From Marinobacter psychrophilus (GTDB lineage: Bacteria > Pseudomonadota > Gammaproteobacteria > Pseudomonadales > Oleiphilaceae): a stretch of 64,000 nt of DNA. The position numbers and the translations under genes were made by a program. Shown one piece after another: positions 18,267-26,017 of this stretch. A model generated the notes under the pieces. That model did not search any database. It had not been told where the DNA came from and saw only the letters and a list, made by a program, of their open reading frames with translations. How positions within the stretch are numbered: position 1 is the stretch's first letter; each line of letters begins with the position of its first letter. Location of the stretch: positions 434,001 to 498,000 of the forward strand of contig NZ_CP011494.1 in NCBI RefSeq assembly GCF_001043175.1, in the 5' to 3' direction.

Positions 18267-18821
18267 ATGAACTCATCCATTTTCTTTAACAGAACTTTTC
18301 GTTTTGCTGCGATGGCTTCGGTCGTTGCGATCGGGGCATTTGGTGCGTCTAACAGCTTCGCAGCCAAAGCAGCTTCAAGCAATTCAAGCGCCACCGTAAT
18401 CGTACCAATTGAGATCTCAAAAACGACGGATCTGATTTTCGGTAAGTTTGCGCCTGGCGCCGGTGGCGAAGTGACTGTTGCCACCGATGGTGCCCGAACA
18501 ACAACCGGGCCTATTCTGTCTGTCTCAGGTGCCACTCCAACCGCCGCCAAATTCGACGTCATAGGTGATAACGACTCGACCTACGGTATTACTTGGTCCG
18601 GCGCTGCCGTGCTGACTGACTCCGGTTCTTCGGAGACTATGGCTTTAAGCAAGATCAGTGACCTTACCGCTGCCGGCGCAACAACCGGTGAAGTCTCAAG
18701 CGGTACGCTGAGCGGTTCCGGCGCCCAGTCCATCTATCTGGGTGGAGAGTTGACCGTTGGTGCAACCCAAGCTGACGGTAATTATACTGGCGACGTGACA
18801 GCGACTGTAGAGTACAACTAA
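18267..18821 (+). CDS. DUF4402 pilin-like protein, paralogue 2
   Basis: This 184-residue secreted protein starts at ATG 18267 with AGGGGA 7 bases upstream. The signal peptide ends near NSFAAKA. DUF4402 features are the same as paralogue 1: SSATVIVPIEIS, LIFGKFAPGAGGEVTVA, SGSGAQSIYLGGELTV and GDVTATVEYN at the end. The first 60 codons and about 200 bases of leader are nearly identical to paralogue 3, indicating recent tandem duplication. The central region (residues about 100-150) differs more between copies. Expression should depend on the riboswitch in its leader. Confidence 0.86.
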   Translation: MNSSIFFNRTFRFAAMASVVAIGAFGASNSFAAKAASSNSSATVIVPIEISKTTDLIFGKFAPGAGGEVTVATDGARTTTGPILSVSGATPTAAKFDVIGDNDSTYGITWSGAAVLTDSGSSETMALSKISDLTAAGATTGEVSSGTLSGSGAQSIYLGGELTVGATQADGNYTGDVTATVEYN

Positions 18822-18879
18822 GCGGCCGCCGTGCTCGACAAAAGCGAGTGCCAAGCTTCAATTACGCTAAGAAAGTAGA

Positions 18880-18960
18880 AAAAGTAAACCCGTCGAAAGG
18901 CGGGGACTCAAAGTTACCGGTCTAACGGACTAAACCGTCCTATGACAGCGGGACCGCCAG
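18880..18960 (+). ncRNA. GEMM-I riboswitch, copy 3
   Basis: It is nearly identical to copy 2, with the same GAAA-capped hairpin and TATGACAGCGGGACCGCC segment. One change falls in a highly conserved stretch: GGGGACTCAAAG replaces GGGGACGCAAAG, which may weaken or alter ligand binding. It begins only 58 bases after the stop of paralogue 2 and lies about 137 bases before paralogue 3. A C7 run (19025-19031) and AGGGGA (19085-19090) repeat the possible sequestering pair. Confidence 0.85.
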
Positions 18961-19096
18961 CATTTATGTGTTTATTTTGGATGCAGTCTTACTGTATCCG
19001 CCGCACCAAGATTGTGTTTTCGGACCCCCCCGACTGGTATTAAACCAAGCAGTTGTTAACCGTCAATCCGGCGGTATGCTTAATAGGGGAATTTTA

Positions 19097-19654
19097 ATGA
19101 ACTCATCCATTTTCTTTAACAGAACTTTTCGTTTTGCTGCGCTGGCTTCGGTCGTTGCGGTCGGGGCATTTGGTGCGTCTAACAGCTTCGCAGCCAAAGC
19201 AGCTTCGAGCAATTCAAGCGCCACCGTAATCGTACCAATTGAGATCACAAAATCGGCTGATCTGGTTTTCGGTAAGTTTGCGCCTGGCGCCGGTGGCACA
19301 GTGACCGTTGCAACCGATGGTGCCCGAACAACAACCGGGCCTATTCTGTCTATCTCAGGCTCCACTCCAACTGCCGCCAAATTCGACGTTACAGGTGATG
19401 ACAACTCGACCTATGGTATTACTTGGTCCGGCGATTCTCAGCTTACTGGCGATGACGCTGGTACTTCTACTATGGCGTTGAGCAACATCAGTGACCTTAC
19501 CGCTGCCGGCGCAACAACCGATGAAGTCGGAACCGGTACGCTGAGCGGTTCCGGCGCCCAGTCCATTTACTTGGGTGGCAAGTTGACCGTTGCGTCAGAC
19601 CAACCTGATGCTAATTATACTGGTGACGTGACAGCGACTGTAGAGTACAACTAA
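19097..19654 (+). CDS. DUF4402 pilin-like protein, paralogue 3
   Basis: This 185-residue secreted protein starts at ATG 19097 with the same AGGGGA site and signal peptide as paralogue 2. Its mature chain shows VIVPIEITKSADLVFGKFAP, GPILSISG, a variable middle (WSGDSQLTGDDAGTS) and the shared GAQSIYLGG and TATVEYN end. The variable middle is acidic and differs from the paralogues, as expected for surface-exposed fibre faces. It is controlled by riboswitch copy 3 if that copy is active. Confidence 0.86.
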   Translation: MNSSIFFNRTFRFAALASVVAVGAFGASNSFAAKAASSNSSATVIVPIEITKSADLVFGKFAPGAGGTVTVATDGARTTTGPILSISGSTPTAAKFDVTGDDNSTYGITWSGDSQLTGDDAGTSTMALSNISDLTAAGATTDEVGTGTLSGSGAQSIYLGGKLTVASDQPDANYTGDVTATVEYN

Positions 19655-19691
19655 GCGTCCGCTTCACTCGAGAAAAACGAGTGCCAAGTTG

Positions 19692-19958
19692 ATGAAATTC
19701 AAGGTGGGGTATCAACAACTTTTTAGATGCGCCTCCCTTGAATTGACACTGATAACGACAATCGCCGTTATCAGTGTCAATGCGTTTGCAGACAGCATCA
19801 ATATTGCGGCCAGTACGGTTGTCATTGCCCCGTCAACGTCAATGATATTATCTTGATATACTCTCCAAATGCTTTTATCAGCGACGTGATGTTAAATGTC
19901 GCCGATGATACCCGATCCGCCAGAAACAATGTCGGCGTTACCGTGACGGACAACGAGT
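19692..19958 (+). pseudogene. Frameshifted small secreted protein, perhaps a further pilin-like relic
   Basis: ATG 19692 opens a peptide with a hydrophobic signal (LITTIAVISVNAFADSINIA) but stops at a TGA near 19857. The next frame continues as NDIILIYSPNAFISDVMLNV and DDTRSARNNVGVTV up to the following gene. Together they look like one secreted protein of about 90-100 residues broken by a frameshift. The family is not recognised; its position in the pilin row suggests a minor subunit. Confidence 0.45.
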
Positions 19959-20459
19959 ATGGTCATTCCAAAAAGAAGCGCCGCAATGACGTCATGCTTG
20001 CCGAGAATACTGGCCGGCGTCGCCCTGGCTTCAATGGTGGTTCCCGCCAGTTTGGCACAAGCGAGCGTTGCGATCGACAATGTCCAGAGCTTGTCCTTTG
20101 GCAGTTTTGTGGCCGGTAACAGCGGTTCCGTGACGGTCAGTACCAATGGCAATCGCAACGCCGGCGGCGGCGTCGTGCTGATACCATCGAGCCAAGGTAC
20201 CGCTGCACAATTTACGGTCAGTGGCGACCCTAACGCGACCTATACCATTCAACTGCCCGGTAATGACTTCGTCAGCTTGAAGGGTTCGGGTATCGATATG
20301 TTCATCAACAATTTTCTCAGTACCCCCTCAGGCGCGGAAGGGCAACTGGGAGCCGGAGGCTCACAGGCCCTATCGGTTGGAGGAACGCTCAATGTGGGCA
20401 GCGACCAAGCCCACGGCAGCTACTCCGGCACCTTCTCCGTGACAGTGAGCTACAATTAA
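19959..20459 (+). CDS. DUF4402 pilin-like protein, paralogue 4 (divergent)
   Basis: This 166-residue secreted protein has the DUF4402 pattern: ASVAIDNVQSLSFGSFVAG, GSVTVSTNGNR, AAQFTVSGDPNATYTIQLP, GAGGSQALSVGGTLNVG and the final FSVTVSYN. It is clearly more distant from paralogues 1-3 than they are from each other. The start may be ATG 19959 or the in-frame ATG 19986; the latter gives a more standard signal peptide ending ASLAQA. No riboswitch precedes it. It is probably co-transcribed with the chaperone, and may be an adaptor or tip subunit, which is a guess from position. Confidence 0.8.
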   Translation: MVIPKRSAAMTSCLPRILAGVALASMVVPASLAQASVAIDNVQSLSFGSFVAGNSGSVTVSTNGNRNAGGGVVLIPSSQGTAAQFTVSGDPNATYTIQLPGNDFVSLKGSGIDMFINNFLSTPSGAEGQLGAGGSQALSVGGTLNVGSDQAHGSYSGTFSVTVSYN

Positions 20460-20513
20460 ACGGCAGTCGCCCGCGTCGGCTTGCCCGGATGAAGCTAATA
20501 AGGATCCCGAACA

Positions 20514-21380
20514 ATGCCACACGCCTTGAACCAAAAAAACAGAGCCATGAATTTCTTTCACCGACTCACTCTGTTCGTCCTCCTCCTTTTATTACCTGTG
20601 AGCCATGCCTTGGCTGAGATGATGTTATATCCGACCAGGATCGTCTTCGCAGGAAACCAGCGCGCGGCGCAACTTGAACTGATCAATAATGGCACCGAGA
20701 GCGCAACCTATCGCATTTCCCTGGTTAATCGCCGAATGAGCGAAACTGGCGCATTTTCGGGGATAGACGTTCCACTGCCTGGCGAACAGTTCGCCGAGGA
20801 CATGCTGAGGTACTCCCCCCGCCAAGTGACACTAGCTCCCGGAGCCGGACAGGCCGTTCGGATTATGGTCCGCAAACCCGCCAATCTGGCACCCGGCGAG
20901 TACCGCTCGCACATGCTTTTCGCCAAGCAACCCAATCCTGAGGGCAGAACCAGCGTTGAGAGCAGCAATGCCACGGCCGACAACGAGATCGGCATCACGC
21001 TGACGGCACTGGTGGGCGCGTCCATTCCAGTGATTGTGCGTCATGGCAACACCGACGCCAGTGTTGCACTGACGCACCTCGACCTGCGGCGGCCGGCTGA
21101 CAAAGCACCGGTTCTGGGGTTTGTTATGGAGCGAAGTGGCAACCAGTCCGTCTATGGCGATTTGACCATCAGCTTTACCCCGTATAGCGGCAGCGAGCAG
21201 GTGATTGCCCGAGCCAACGGCGTTGCCATCTACACACCGAACCCTTTACGGCGCGCAAGCATTTCGCTGGGCCAGCTAAACGGATCTCGACTTACCAACG
21301 GAGCCCTGCGGGTCACCTATCGAGAACAGGCGGAGGACGGCGGCGCGCTGCTGGTCGAGACGGTTCTGCAGCTGCCTTGA
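20514..21380 (+). CDS. Fimbrial periplasmic chaperone (PapD-like)
   Basis: This 288-residue periplasmic protein has a signal peptide (residues about 12-35, ending SHALAE) and a PapD-type first immunoglobulin domain. Visible are YPTRIVFAGNQRAAQLELIN, then FAEDMLRYSPRQVTLAPGAGQAVRIMV and YRSHMLF. Domain 2 covers about 165-285. The pattern fits the non-classical chaperones paired with DUF4402 subunits. The start is ATG 20514, with AAGGA about 10 bases upstream. It would hold pilin subunits in the periplasm and pass them to the usher 3 bases downstream. Part of its gene is duplicated at 17697-17880. Confidence 0.86.
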   Translation: MPHALNQKNRAMNFFHRLTLFVLLLLLPVSHALAEMMLYPTRIVFAGNQRAAQLELINNGTESATYRISLVNRRMSETGAFSGIDVPLPGEQFAEDMLRYSPRQVTLAPGAGQAVRIMVRKPANLAPGEYRSHMLFAKQPNPEGRTSVESSNATADNEIGITLTALVGASIPVIVRHGNTDASVALTHLDLRRPADKAPVLGFVMERSGNQSVYGDLTISFTPYSGSEQVIARANGVAIYTPNPLRRASISLGQLNGSRLTNGALRVTYREQAEDGGALLVETVLQLP

Positions 21381-21383
21381 TGT

Positions 21384-24374
21384 GTGTTACCTGAAATGGT
21401 TTTCGCGTTGATTCGCCCCAGGGCACGCCTATGGGCGGCGGCAACGTTGATGTTCGCGTTGATTGTGCATCCCCAGCATCTCTTTGCCCAATATCAGAGT
21501 ACAGAGCGGGAATTTCTTCTGCTTGAAGTCCGCCTGGATCAGTCGGTGCTTTCCAATGCTATCCCTGCCTATGAGCTGGGAGAGCATACGCTGCTGCCTC
21601 TGGGCGCGTTAGCCCGGTTGCTCACCCTCGCCATAAAAACTCAGCCCGGGCAAGCAACCGCCAGCGGCTATATTCTCACCGAGGATCGAGGGTTCAGCCT
21701 CAATCTGGACGAGACCCGCGTTACCCGCGCCGGAGTGACGGAAAGCTTTGATCCCGCCCTTGCTTTAACGGAGCCGGATGATATTTACATTGCCAAGTCT
21801 CTGCTGGAACGCTGGCTTCCGGTGAAACTTGAGATTAACCGCTCTAGCCTGTCTCTGCGCGTTCATGCCCTCGAAGTACTGCCATTACAGGCCCGACTCA
21901 AACGTGAGCGTCTGGGTGAACAGGCCGGTGTGCGAGGGGGCTACGAAAACCCGAATTATCCCCATTATGAGCAGCCTTACCGGTTACTAAGCATGCCTTT
22001 TATTGACCAGACGTTCGCCACCGAACTGCGCAAAAACGACGGTAGTACCCAAACCGACGCGCGTTATACGGCCTTGCTTGCCGGCGATCTTCTGGGCATG
22101 GAGTCGTCCCTGTATTTATCAAGCCACAAACAGGACCCAACGCCGGATGTCCGTGTTGCGCTTGGTCGTCGCGACCCCGGTGGAGACTTGCTCGGGCCGC
22201 TTCGGGCTCGGTCTTTCCAACTCGGCAGTATCTCGGCGCCCAGCGTCGACAATGTTACTCGAGGCGGTAGCGGTGAAGGGGTAACGTTGAGCAATCGCCC
22301 GTTGACGCAACCTACCAGCTTTGATCGGCAGGTCTTTGAAGGAGACCTGCCGCCTGGCTGGGACGTAGAGCTTTATTACAACGATGCCCTTGTAGGCTTT
22401 CAACTAGCCGACTCTGAGGGCCGATATCGGTTCGAGGATCAGCCCCTGAGTTACGGCCGCAATGAATTTCAGTTGATCTTCAACGGGCCTCTGGGGCAGA
22501 CCCGGGTGGAACAATACAGTTTCCCTCTGGTCCAATCCATGGTGCGCCCCGGCGAGTTTCAGTACAGCCTTACCGAACATCGCGACGACGAAGGGCAGCC
22601 TCGGTCCGTTGCTCAATTCGACCTTGGCCTTTCCCGTTACCTTTCGGCATCCGCTGGATTCATTCGGGCGCCGGTAGATGATACCGAAAAGCAGTACACC
22701 ACTCTGGGGCTGCGCACGTTTTGGCAATCTATGAGCATCAGCGGCGACTTTATCCAGTCCGAGGGCGGTGGTTCGCTTGCCGAGCTCGGGATGCAAACCC
22801 GTGTCGGCGGCGTAGCGGTGGACGCGAGCCGCACACGCTTGAGCGATTTTGCCAGCGCCGTGTTTTCCGCCCATAGCGACCCTATTCGCACTCGGGATGA
22901 GCTTAGGCTTAGCGGTTCCATTCCGGTGGGGGAGCGTTCAAGTTTACCGGTGGCCGTTGAGGCAACGCGAGACGAGCGGGAATCCGGCGTTGCCAACACG
23001 GGTGTCAGCGCACGGGTATCCGCGTATGCCTACGGTACGGCCCTTACCAACACGCTGAACTGGCGTGCATCCGGTGATACTGAACGTACATTGGGCACGC
23101 TGCGCATCAGTCGCCGGGTTCGCGACATGAGTTTACGCAGTCAACTGAATTACACTCTGGGCGCTGAGAGCGATATTTCCGCGTTGGCGTTTACGGCGAA
23201 CAAGCCGCTGGGTGAAGGCTACCGCATGACACTGGGAGTGGCACATACCTTTGCTTCACCGCAAACCCGTTATACTGGTGGTTTTACAAAGAGTCTGGGC
23301 CGTTATGGGCTGGGTGTTAATGCCAGCTATGTCGACACGGGGGAGATTGCGCTCGGCGTCCAGCTGTTTGTCGCCATGGGGCGAGAACCGCGACAGGACG
23401 ACTGGCTTTTCGACGCTCGGCCAATGGCCAATAGCGGTGGCGCTTCGGTACAGATGTTTCTGGATGACAACAATAACGGTGTTATGGATGAACATGAGCC
23501 GCCTCTTTCCGGTGCCGGCTTCACAGTTAACGGTGGCCCGCACAAGGCGCGGACGAACGCTGCGGGCGTCGCTCACATTAATCATCTGCCCGTTAAACAG
23601 TACGTCGACATCGGAGTAGATATGTCGACGCTGGAGAACCCCCAGTGGTCGCCTCAGCCTGACGGGATCAACCTGGTGCCGCGGCCCGGTACCGTGGCCA
23701 AGCTCGAATTCCCTGTGAGGCTGACTACGGAAATTGATGGCACTGTCTACTTGCTGGAGAATGGCGTCGAGCGAGGGATAGGCGACCTTGAGTTGGAACT
23801 GTTAAACGATCAGCATGAGGTAGTGGGTGAAACAACAAGCGGCTGGGACGGCTTTTACATCGTCCCTCAAGTGGTAGCGGGTGAGTATTGGCTAAGAATT
23901 TCACCTCAGCAGTTACGACGTTTAGGGCTGACAAATACCGGCGGGCACAAACTTACCGTTTCGGGCGATGGCTCGTTTATCAGCGGAATAAATTTTATAA
24001 TAATGCTAGATGGCAGACAAAGCGATAGTCATTCAAGTCCTTTGGATACTGAGAAGTCAGCGCGGTACGATCAAGATTATTTCCGGACGGAATCGTGGGC
24101 ACAAGAGCAACCTTCTGACTCTTTTACTATTCAATTGATGGCGGCCGGTTCGGAAGCGACTGTAAAGCAATACATTGAGCGGCATCAGATAAAACACACG
24201 GCCGGTTATGTGCGTACTTCGCGTCGAGGTTTGCCCTGGTATTCCGTTATCTACGGCAGTTTTACGAGCTACCAGGAAGCTCTGGCCACACTAGAGCAAC
24301 TGTCACCGACTTTGACAGAGGCAAAGCCTTGGGTACGACGTTTTAATGATGTTCAAGCCGCTTTACGCCAGTAA
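21384..24374 (+). CDS. Outer-membrane usher-like protein with C-terminal SPOR domain
   Basis: This 996-residue outer-membrane protein has a signal peptide ending near HLFAQ. The N-terminal domain (FLLLEVRLDQSVLSNAIPAY) is followed by a long beta-barrel region (about 170-680). A calcium-binding-like turn MFLDDNNNGVMDEHEPP leads into carboxypeptidase-regulatory/SdrD-like beta domains (about 685-880). The last 80 residues (FTIQLMAAGSEATVKQYI ... LPWYSVIYGSFTSYQEAL) match the SPOR fold, which binds glycan strands stripped of stem peptides. Ushers export and assemble fibre subunits; a SPOR tail on one is unusual. The start is GTG 21384, or ATG 21396 in frame. Confidence 0.82.
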   Translation: MLPEMVFALIRPRARLWAAATLMFALIVHPQHLFAQYQSTEREFLLLEVRLDQSVLSNAIPAYELGEHTLLPLGALARLLTLAIKTQPGQATASGYILTEDRGFSLNLDETRVTRAGVTESFDPALALTEPDDIYIAKSLLERWLPVKLEINRSSLSLRVHALEVLPLQARLKRERLGEQAGVRGGYENPNYPHYEQPYRLLSMPFIDQTFATELRKNDGSTQTDARYTALLAGDLLGMESSLYLSSHKQDPTPDVRVALGRRDPGGDLLGPLRARSFQLGSISAPSVDNVTRGGSGEGVTLSNRPLTQPTSFDRQVFEGDLPPGWDVELYYNDALVGFQLADSEGRYRFEDQPLSYGRNEFQLIFNGPLGQTRVEQYSFPLVQSMVRPGEFQYSLTEHRDDEGQPRSVAQFDLGLSRYLSASAGFIRAPVDDTEKQYTTLGLRTFWQSMSISGDFIQSEGGGSLAELGMQTRVGGVAVDASRTRLSDFASAVFSAHSDPIRTRDELRLSGSIPVGERSSLPVAVEATRDERESGVANTGVSARVSAYAYGTALTNTLNWRASGDTERTLGTLRISRRVRDMSLRSQLNYTLGAESDISALAFTANKPLGEGYRMTLGVAHTFASPQTRYTGGFTKSLGRYGLGVNASYVDTGEIALGVQLFVAMGREPRQDDWLFDARPMANSGGASVQMFLDDNNNGVMDEHEPPLSGAGFTVNGGPHKARTNAAGVAHINHLPVKQYVDIGVDMSTLENPQWSPQPDGINLVPRPGTVAKLEFPVRLTTEIDGTVYLLENGVERGIGDLELELLNDQHEVVGETTSGWDGFYIVPQVVAGEYWLRISPQQLRRLGLTNTGGHKLTVSGDGSFISGINFIIMLDGRQSDSHSSPLDTEKSARYDQDYFRTESWAQEQPSDSFTIQLMAAGSEATVKQYIERHQIKHTAGYVRTSRRGLPWYSVIYGSFTSYQEALATLEQLSPTLTEAKPWVRRFNDVQAALRQ

Positions 24375-24510
24375 TGTCGCATTCTTGGATTATGAAATCG
24401 TTCATGGTGGTTGCACACACCAGCGCGCCTCACCTTCACGTAGATCATTTCAGCATCCTTCAAAGTGCCCCTCATAGCGCTTCACGGCATCTTTGAATTC
24501 CTGCAAAGGC
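24375..24510 (+). other. Short intergenic stretch after the usher gene
   Basis: No gene and no strong hairpin are recognised. It separates the fibre locus from the convergent integrase remnant. Confidence 0.5.
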
Positions 24511-24807
24511 TCAAGCTCTTGTGGTAGGGATATAACTATATCCAGCCGCTGTTAAGGCATCCTTGAGTGACTCCTCAGGAGGTTCGTCATAGATCAACGT
24601 CGTGGAAGCTGAAACATGACCGGCGATTTTCTGAGCAACCTTAACCGACTTTTTCTGCTCATGAATTATGTTCGTCATCAAAGTTCGCCTTCCGCTGTGG
24701 GAACTAGCTCGCTCAATACCTGTCCACTGTCCCTTCATCAACGCTAAGTGCTCTTGTAGCGTGTCAGGAGAGTAGGGGCCTCCTTTTTGGGTTATAAAGA
24801 GAGGATC
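24511..24807 (-). pseudogene. C-terminal fragment of a tyrosine recombinase (integrase)
   Basis: The minus-strand frame reads PLFITQKGGPYSPDTLQEHL, then SSHSGRRTLMTNII, AQKIAGHVSASTTLIYDEP, and ends at 24511. The HxGRR box, the GH box and the final Tyr are the catalytic C-terminal motifs of phage-type integrases. The gene is cut at 24808 exactly where the IS3 left end begins, so the N-terminal part has been lost. It is a candidate leftover of the integrase that targeted the tRNA-Arg gene whose half is duplicated nearby. Confidence 0.8.
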
Positions 24808-25216
24808 TGTAGTGGTTCAATGATTCCGGACACCAACTTAGGTGGTAATATTGCCGCCATAAGCGTGGTGTCTGATGACTAGGAAACGACGATCTTTTAC
24901 GCCGGAGTTCAAGCAGGAAGCCGCCTGTCTGGTGCTTGACCAAGGGTACTCTATTGCCGAAGCCAGCCGCTCTTTGGATGTCGGCGAAAATGCCTTGAGG
25001 CGATGGGTAATGCAGCTCTCTGAGGAGCGTGGCGGCATTACCCCAAAATCCAAAGCTTTGACCCTGGAGCAGCAGCGAATTCAGGAATTGAAAGCCCGTT
25101 GTGAGCGGCTGGAACGGGAGAAGTCGATACTAAAAAAACCACCGCTCTCTTGATGTCGGACGAGATGAATCGTACGCGCTGACAGACCAGTTGAGTGAGC
25201 AGGAGCCGGTTGAGAT
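24808..25216 (+). mobile_element. IS3-family element, left part only (copy 1)
   Basis: It begins with the inverted-repeat end TGTAGTGGTTCAATGATTCC, shared with the copy at 47033. It carries a full orfA and the very start of orfB, and breaks off after GGTTGAGATG (25216). There the sequence jumps into the tRNA-Arg/IS21 repeat. The right end and the DDE domain are missing. Confidence 0.85.
24875..25153 (+). CDS. IS3-family OrfA (transposase helix-turn-helix subunit)
   Basis: This 92-residue protein reads TRKRRSFTPEFKQEAACLVL, then ALRRWVMQLSEERGG and the leucine-zipper region LEQQRIQELKARCERLE. This is the DNA-binding and dimerisation part of IS3 transposases. An A7 run (CTAAAAAAACC, near 25131) marks the usual -1 programmed frameshift site into orfB. 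OrfB is truncated here, so no active transposase can be made. It may still repress or bind IS3 ends. Confidence 0.8.
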   Translation: MTRKRRSFTPEFKQEAACLVLDQGYSIAEASRSLDVGENALRRWVMQLSEERGGITPKSKALTLEQQRIQELKARCERLEREKSILKKPPLS

Positions 25217-25787
25217 GACAGGATTCGAACCTGTGATCACTGCCTTCGGAGGGCGGTAATTTCACACGGTGAGATGAGATGTTAGTCGGCATAAAGTGTG
25301 TTTTTCAACAGCTTATGACCGCTGTGCTAAAAAGGTTAAAACCTTTCTAGCACAGATATTTACACGTTTTACGCCACTTGTGGGCACACGATTGTCCGGT
25401 TTCTGGTGTCGAACTTTGCCCAATTTGAGTTCTACCTAAATCGCTACTTCTCGATGAATTTGCTGAAATGCAGGGCTAAGCGACTCTAAAAATCGTCTGG
25501 TCTAAAGTGTCGCATTTTCGCCGAGGGTTCTGGCCACTGATTTCAGGCGAAGCCTGCAACCCATTCCACGCGAAAGCTGCCACCCCGGCAGGTTGCCTGA
25601 CTCACCCCATCGAAACCGTTCGGCACAGGATAACTTAACGGTACTCTGAGGCTTTTCATCCGGAGAAGACCAAATGCCTGCGGAGAGGTTATCCACGCGC
25701 AAGGTCAAAGAAGTTCTTCGCCTGAAATGGGAGCAAGGGCTGATCAACTGCCGGATTGCAGCGGCCTGTGGCGTCAGTCGTCCCACC
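25217..25787. repeat. tRNA-junction / IS21-end segment, copy 2 of 2
   Basis: This is a second copy of 11165-11735. It begins mid T-stem of the tRNA (GACAGGATTCGAACC), lacking the last 10 bases of the tRNA and its terminator, and is fused directly to truncated IS3 orfB. It includes the 16-bp inverted repeat (25322-25355) and the IS21 left end. Confidence 0.85.
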
Positions 25788-25805
25788 ACTCGGTATGATG
25801 CCTAA
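25674..25805 (+). pseudogene. 5' remnant of IS21-type istA, second copy
   Basis: ATG 25674 opens the same MPAERLSTRKVKEVLRLKWE start as the fragment at 11622 but diverges after GLINCRIAAACGVSRPTT and stops at 25803. Only about 43 codons remain. The divergence begins about 10 codons before the break, so the two IS21 tips come from related but distinct elements or have drifted independently. Confidence 0.65.
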
Positions 25806-26017
25806 TAGACTTAGCCACGCGCCAGAACATCAGGCTAACGCCCATGTCTGCTGCAAGCAACATGGCAAGCTATGAAGAGCGGTTGTAATCCCGCCGGTTC
25901 AGTTGGGCGCTGATTCGCGCATGACGTTTTTGGGATTCTTTCGGTCGCAATCAGTCAATTTGGCAGATAGGGAGGACGCTATGCTGCGGCTGTAACGTCT
26001 AATGTCTGGAGCCGACA
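25806..26017 (+). promoter_or_regulatory. Upstream region of the dgc operon
   Basis: 212 bases without a gene lie between the IS21 remnant and the dipeptidase start. As the first region upstream of a six-gene operon it should hold the promoter and probably a GbdR site. I could not identify an unambiguous site by eye. Confidence 0.35.
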
